From contig CAKRZE010000004.1 in assembly GCA_934432725.1 (NCBI GenBank), forward strand, positions 90,063 through 154,062: a stretch of 64,000 nucleotides of DNA, given 5' to 3'. A program made the translations under genes and the position numbers. Below the pieces are notes generated by a model that was not told where the DNA came from, did no database searches, and worked only from the letters and a program-made list of their open reading frames with translations. Shown piece by piece: positions 60,977 through 64,000 of this stretch. This DNA comes from an uncultured Eubacteriales bacterium. GTDB taxonomy: Bacteria; Bacillota; Clostridia; Oscillospirales; CAG-272. The first letter of the stretch is position 1. Each line of letters begins with the position of its first letter.

Positions 60977-61975
60977 TTGATCGAGCTTCAAAACCTCGGA
61001 AAAACCTATCATAACGCATCCGGTTCCTTTCAGGCAATCCGGGATATCAACCTGAAAATTGAAAAGGGCGATATTTTCGGCATTATCGGGTTGAGCGGCG
61101 CGGGAAAAAGCACGCTGGTCCGATGCATCAACTTTTTGGAAAAGCCGACGGAGGGAAAGGTCCTGTTCAACGGCAGGGACCTCGCACAGCTCAGCAAAAA
61201 GGAGCTTCTGAAAACCCGACAGTCGATGTCCATGATTTTTCAGGGCTTCAACCTGCTGGCACAAAGGAACGCTCTCCGTAATGTCTGTTATCCGATGGAG
61301 ATTGCGCACGTACCGATGCAGGAAGCGAAAAAGAAAGCGGCAGCGCTTCTTGATATGGTAGGACTCGGCGACAAGAAAAACGCCTACCCCTCCCAGCTTT
61401 CCGGCGGTCAGCAGCAGCGGGTCGCCATCGCGCGGGCGCTCGCAACCGATCCGCAGGTTCTTTTGTGCGATGAAGCAACAAGCGCGCTTGACCCCAACAC
61501 CACACGTTCCATTCTGGAGCTTTTGCAGAATATCAACCGGACCATGGGCGTCACCATCATTATCATCACACATGAAATGAAGGTCATTGAGCAGATCTGC
61601 AACCGGGTCGCGGTCATTGACCAGAGCAGAATTGTGGAGACCGGATATGTCAAGGATGTTTTCCTGCATCCGGAATCTCAGATCGCCAAGGAGCTGATTC
61701 TCCCCAAAAGCGAGGCGGTCCGGAATGTCAGCGGAAAGACCTGCCTGCGTCTGGTCTTTGACGGAAACTCGGCATTTGAGCCGGTCATCTCAAACCTGAC
61801 AATGGAATGCCACGCTGCGGTCAGCATCCTCGGTGCGGACACCAAAACCATAGAGGGAAAAGCATACGGGCAGATGGTCATTCAGCTGCCTGACGATTCC
61901 ACAGCGGCAAGCCGGATCATGGAATACCTTGACCGCATCCATATTTCATATAAGGAGGAACCGTTCCATGTCTGA
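60977..61975 (+). CDS. metN: Methionine ABC transporter ATP-binding protein
   Basis: 332 residues from a TTG start with AAGGAG 11 nt upstream. Walker A Gly-Leu-Ser-Gly-Ala-Gly-Lys-Ser near residue 38, signature Leu-Ser-Gly-Gly-Gln-Gln-Gln-Arg near 140 and Walker B Leu-Leu-Cys-Asp-Glu-Ala near 160 are present. The C-terminal about 75 residues form a NIL domain, which in MetN binds methionine and inhibits uptake when the cell has enough. The stop overlaps metI by 8 nt. Confidence 0.94.
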   Translation: MIELQNLGKTYHNASGSFQAIRDINLKIEKGDIFGIIGLSGAGKSTLVRCINFLEKPTEGKVLFNGRDLAQLSKKELLKTRQSMSMIFQGFNLLAQRNALRNVCYPMEIAHVPMQEAKKKAAALLDMVGLGDKKNAYPSQLSGGQQQRVAIARALATDPQVLLCDEATSALDPNTTRSILELLQNINRTMGVTIIIITHEMKVIEQICNRVAVIDQSRIVETGYVKDVFLHPESQIAKELILPKSEAVRNVSGKTCLRLVFDGNSAFEPVISNLTMECHAAVSILGADTKTIEGKAYGQMVIQLPDDSTAASRIMEYLDRIHISYKEEPFHV

Positions 61976-62651
61976 AGCTCTTCAAGCCGTCTTCAGTCCC
62001 GCTATGCTTCAGGAATACTGGCAGGGACTGCTTGTCACGCTGTATCTGACGCTCTCCTGCACCGTCATTGCCTATCTGATCGGTATCCCGCTCGGCGTTT
62101 TGCTGTGCGTCACAGATAAGGACGGCATACGCCCGCATGCACCGATTCACAACATCATCGGATTTATCGTCAACGTATTCCGCTCGGTTCCGTTCGTGAT
62201 TCTTTTGGTTGTCGCACTTCCCTTTACAAAGCTGATTGTCGGGACAAAGGTCGGGAACAACGCCTTTTTGGTTCCGCTTGTGCTCTCCGCAGCTCCCTTT
62301 GTGGCGCGCATGGTGGAATCCTCACTGAAAGAAGTAAACCACGGCGTCATTGAGGCGGCACAATCGATGGGAAGCTCAGATATGCAGATCATCTGCAAGG
62401 TGCTCCTGCCGGAAGCCCTGCCCTCCCTTCTGGTCGGCGCGGCGATCGCACTGACCACCATTCTCGGATATACGCCGCTGGCAACGCTGGTAGGCGGAGG
62501 AGGACTCGGTGCCGTTGCCGTTCAGTATGGGCTGTACCGCTTTAAATACGGCATTATGTATGTCGCCTCTATCCTTCTGATCATTCTTGTGGAATTCCTT
62601 CAGGAGAGCGGTATGAAGCTTGCCAAAAAAGCGGACAAACGCATCCGCTGA
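61968..62651 (+). CDS. metI: Methionine ABC transporter permease
   Basis: 227 residues from the ATG with AAGGAGGA 8 nt upstream, starting inside metN. Five membrane helices and the inner-membrane loop Glu-Ala-Ala-Gln-Ser-Met-Gly-Ser near residue 133 match the MetI/D-methionine permease family, including Phe-Arg-Ser-Val-Pro-Phe. It forms the channel energised by MetN. Confidence 0.94.
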   Translation: MSEALQAVFSPAMLQEYWQGLLVTLYLTLSCTVIAYLIGIPLGVLLCVTDKDGIRPHAPIHNIIGFIVNVFRSVPFVILLVVALPFTKLIVGTKVGNNAFLVPLVLSAAPFVARMVESSLKEVNHGVIEAAQSMGSSDMQIICKVLLPEALPSLLVGAAIALTTILGYTPLATLVGGGGLGAVAVQYGLYRFKYGIMYVASILLIILVEFLQESGMKLAKKADKRIR

Positions 62652-62790
62652 GCACAAGCCACCGGCAGCTGCGTGCTTCGTCTCCGTTCCTTCGGCTTTG
62701 CCGGAACAGCAGCAGGATGCCTTTCAAGGCACGCTGCGCATCTTCCTCACACCCAATCGCAAATATTAAAATATAAAAAGGAGAAAAACC

Positions 62791-63597
62791 ATGAAAAAAA
62801 TTCTTTCTTCCATTCTTGCAGCCACGTGCATCTTTGGCGCACTCGCTTTCACCGGTTGCTCCAAGAAAAACAGCAAGACCATTACTGTAGGCGCAAGCTC
62901 CACCCCGCACGCCGTCATTCTGGAACAGTGCAAACCGCTGCTTCAGGAAAAGGGTTACACGCTTGACATCAAGGTATACGATGACTATGTTCTTCCGAAC
63001 ACAGCCACAGAAGACGGCGACCTCGATGCGAACTATTTCCAGCACAAGCCTTACCTGGACGATTTCAACAAGAACAACAACACCCATCTGATTTCGGTCG
63101 CCGCCATTCACTATGAGCCGTTCGGAATCTATGCAGGAACCAGCAAGTCCCTTACCGACCTCCCCGCAGGCGCAAAGATTGCCATCCCCAATGACGGCTC
63201 CAACGAAGCACGCGCCCTGTTCCTTCTGGAGGCAAACGGTCTGATCAAGCTCAAAGAGGGCACCGGCTTCACTGCAACAAAGCAGGACATTGAAGACGAC
63301 CATGGCTATGAGATCATCGAAATGACCGCAGCCGTCATTCCGACCAGCCTGGATTCGGTTGACATTGCGGTCATTAACGGCAACTATGCAATCGGCGCCG
63401 GTCTGAAAGTTGAAAATGCTCTTGCAACGGAGGATAAGAACTCCACCGCCGCTAAAACCTATGCAAACATTCTTGTTGTGAAAGAGGGTCATGAGAACGA
63501 TGAGGGCATCAAGGCTTTGGCGGAAGTCCTGCAGAGCGAAACGATCCGCAAGTATATCAATGACACCTTCGGCGGCGCAGTTGTCCCGATCTTTTGA
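62791..63597 (+). CDS. metQ: Methionine-binding lipoprotein
   Basis: 268 residues, AAAAGGAG before the ATG. The signal peptide ends Ala-Phe-Thr-Gly-Cys. The NlpA/MetQ family landmarks Val-Gly-Ala-Ser-x-x-Pro-His-Ala, Asp-Ala-Asn-Tyr-Phe-Gln-His near residue 88 and Ile-Ala-Ile-Pro-Asn-Asp near 130 are intact. It delivers methionine to MetNI from outside the membrane. The operon ends in a clear terminator. Confidence 0.94.
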   Translation: MKKILSSILAATCIFGALAFTGCSKKNSKTITVGASSTPHAVILEQCKPLLQEKGYTLDIKVYDDYVLPNTATEDGDLDANYFQHKPYLDDFNKNNNTHLISVAAIHYEPFGIYAGTSKSLTDLPAGAKIAIPNDGSNEARALFLLEANGLIKLKEGTGFTATKQDIEDDHGYEIIEMTAAVIPTSLDSVDIAVINGNYAIGAGLKVENALATEDKNSTAAKTYANILVVKEGHENDEGIKALAEVLQSETIRKYINDTFGGAVVPIF

Positions 63598-63644
63598 TCC
63601 GGTTCAAATACGCAGTTGAATTCCAGAACATAAATAAAAAAGCA

Positions 63645-63682
63645 CGCCTTTATCGCACAACTTGCGGTAAGGGCGTTTTTTT
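63645..63682 (+). terminator. Terminator of metNIQ
   Basis: CGCCTTTATCGC (63645-63656) pairs with GCGGTAAGGGCG (63664-63675), two G-U pairs, then seven T. Confidence 0.88.
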
Positions 63683-63884
63683 ACAGCAAATCATATCTGA
63701 AAATACACTGCGTCGGCAAGCAAAATACGCACATCGGCGGTCCAATATCCGCAGGCAGTCCCATTCCCGCGCAGAAAACATATTTAAAAACGCTCAGCCA
63801 AAAAGCAAACCTGCACGGCTCAATTTTGGCGCAGCTGCCTTTATTGATATCTCACCGACCGTTCATTGCAGTATAAAAACACAG

Positions 63885-63916
63885 AAAAAGTGCTGTCTGC
63901 GACAGACAGACAGCAC
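63885..63916 (-). terminator. Terminator of the rRNA operon
   Basis: On the minus strand GTGCTGTCTG (63916-63907) pairs with CAGACAGCAC (63899-63890), followed by TTTTT (63889-63885). It lies just after the 5S 3' end. Confidence 0.88.
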
Positions 63917-63922
63917 AATAAA

Positions 63923-64000
63923 TGTTGACCGTGCGTTATCTTTCCGGAGCGTTTCCGCTCAGGTATTGTCACCGCGGCAGAGCTTAACTTCCGTGTTCGG
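63923..64000 (-). rRNA. rrf: 5S ribosomal RNA, 3' portion
   Basis: Read on the minus strand the window edge begins with CCGAACACGGAAGTTAAGC, the most conserved 5S segment, and continues through a GAGCG-gaaa-CGCTC arm to GGTCAACA. About 40 nt of the 5' part lie beyond the window. The orientation implies that 23S and 16S genes, if linked, lie to the right. Confidence 0.95.

Larger units (their letters stand above)
63598..63922. other. Intergenic between metQ and 5S rRNA (convergent)
   Basis: Apart from the two terminators no tRNA or gene is seen. Confidence 0.6.

Overview
The window looks like chromosomal DNA of a Gram-positive Clostridia-type bacterium (Firmicutes). It has moderately high GC and strong AAAGGAG-type ribosome binding sites. 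Marker gene orders are yybS-gdpP-rplI-dnaB and rpsF-ssb-rpsR. It also has a T-box leader, several lipobox lipoproteins with Pro/Glu/Thr/Lys-rich linkers, and sigma-A promoters with 16-18 bp spacing. Genus cannot be fixed from the sequence alone. No phage, IS or CRISPR is visible.

Layout. 1-4.9 kb: 3' end of purA, a membrane-anchored CBM9-like surface protein (TTG start), a LacI-type regulator and a cell-wall amidase on the minus strand. 5.2-15.3 kb: a conserved housekeeping block of yybS-like, gdpP (c-di-AMP phosphodiesterase), rplI, dnaB, tilS, hpt and ftsH, closed by a strong terminator. 15.4-19.7 kb: an SPFH/HflC-like membrane protein and two overlapping MutS-type ATPases. 20-30 kb: a copper ATPase with a fused C-terminal metal-binding domain that has its own ribosome binding site, a GH38 alpha-mannosidase, two unusual lipoproteins, nnrD and a PHP hydrolase. 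30-38 kb: an ECF S component behind a structured leader, a nitroreductase, a Cys-Gly-Cys-rich protein, tex, an orphan carbohydrate-ABC ATPase (MsmK/UgpC type), a 36-residue Cys-rich membrane peptide and a DUF362 ferredoxin. 38.8-46.2 kb: ispE, a GLUG-type lipoprotein, the rpsF-ssb-rpsR operon with a probable S6:S18 leader, and a tryptophan T-box controlling trpXYZ. 46.4-60 kb: topB, a UvrD-type helicase, two large surface lipoproteins and an alpha/beta hydrolase. 60.6-63.6 kb: the methionine importer metNIQ. The window ends in the 3' part of a 5S rRNA gene on the minus strand.

The most interesting signals are regulatory. (1) metNIQ is preceded by a promoter, a well-placed ribosome binding site, a 39-codon peptide with 7 Met and 5 Cys, and then an intrinsic terminator. 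This is the architecture of ribosome-mediated attenuation sensing Met/Cys. (2) At least five genes (ftsH, SPFH gene, nnrD, nitroreductase, DUF362) have a strong Shine-Dalgarno separated from the start codon by a stem-loop that would bring the two back to roughly normal spacing; in the nitroreductase the stem is 11 bp and spans 107 nt. (3) copA carries an internal Shine-Dalgarno/ATG that would release a free CopZ-like chaperone. (4) The ECF S-component transcript would start in a three-way-junction RNA. (5) Two dispersed repeat families occur: one lies directly 3' of genes and ends in a strong hairpin; the other carries extended -10 boxes upstream of genes.
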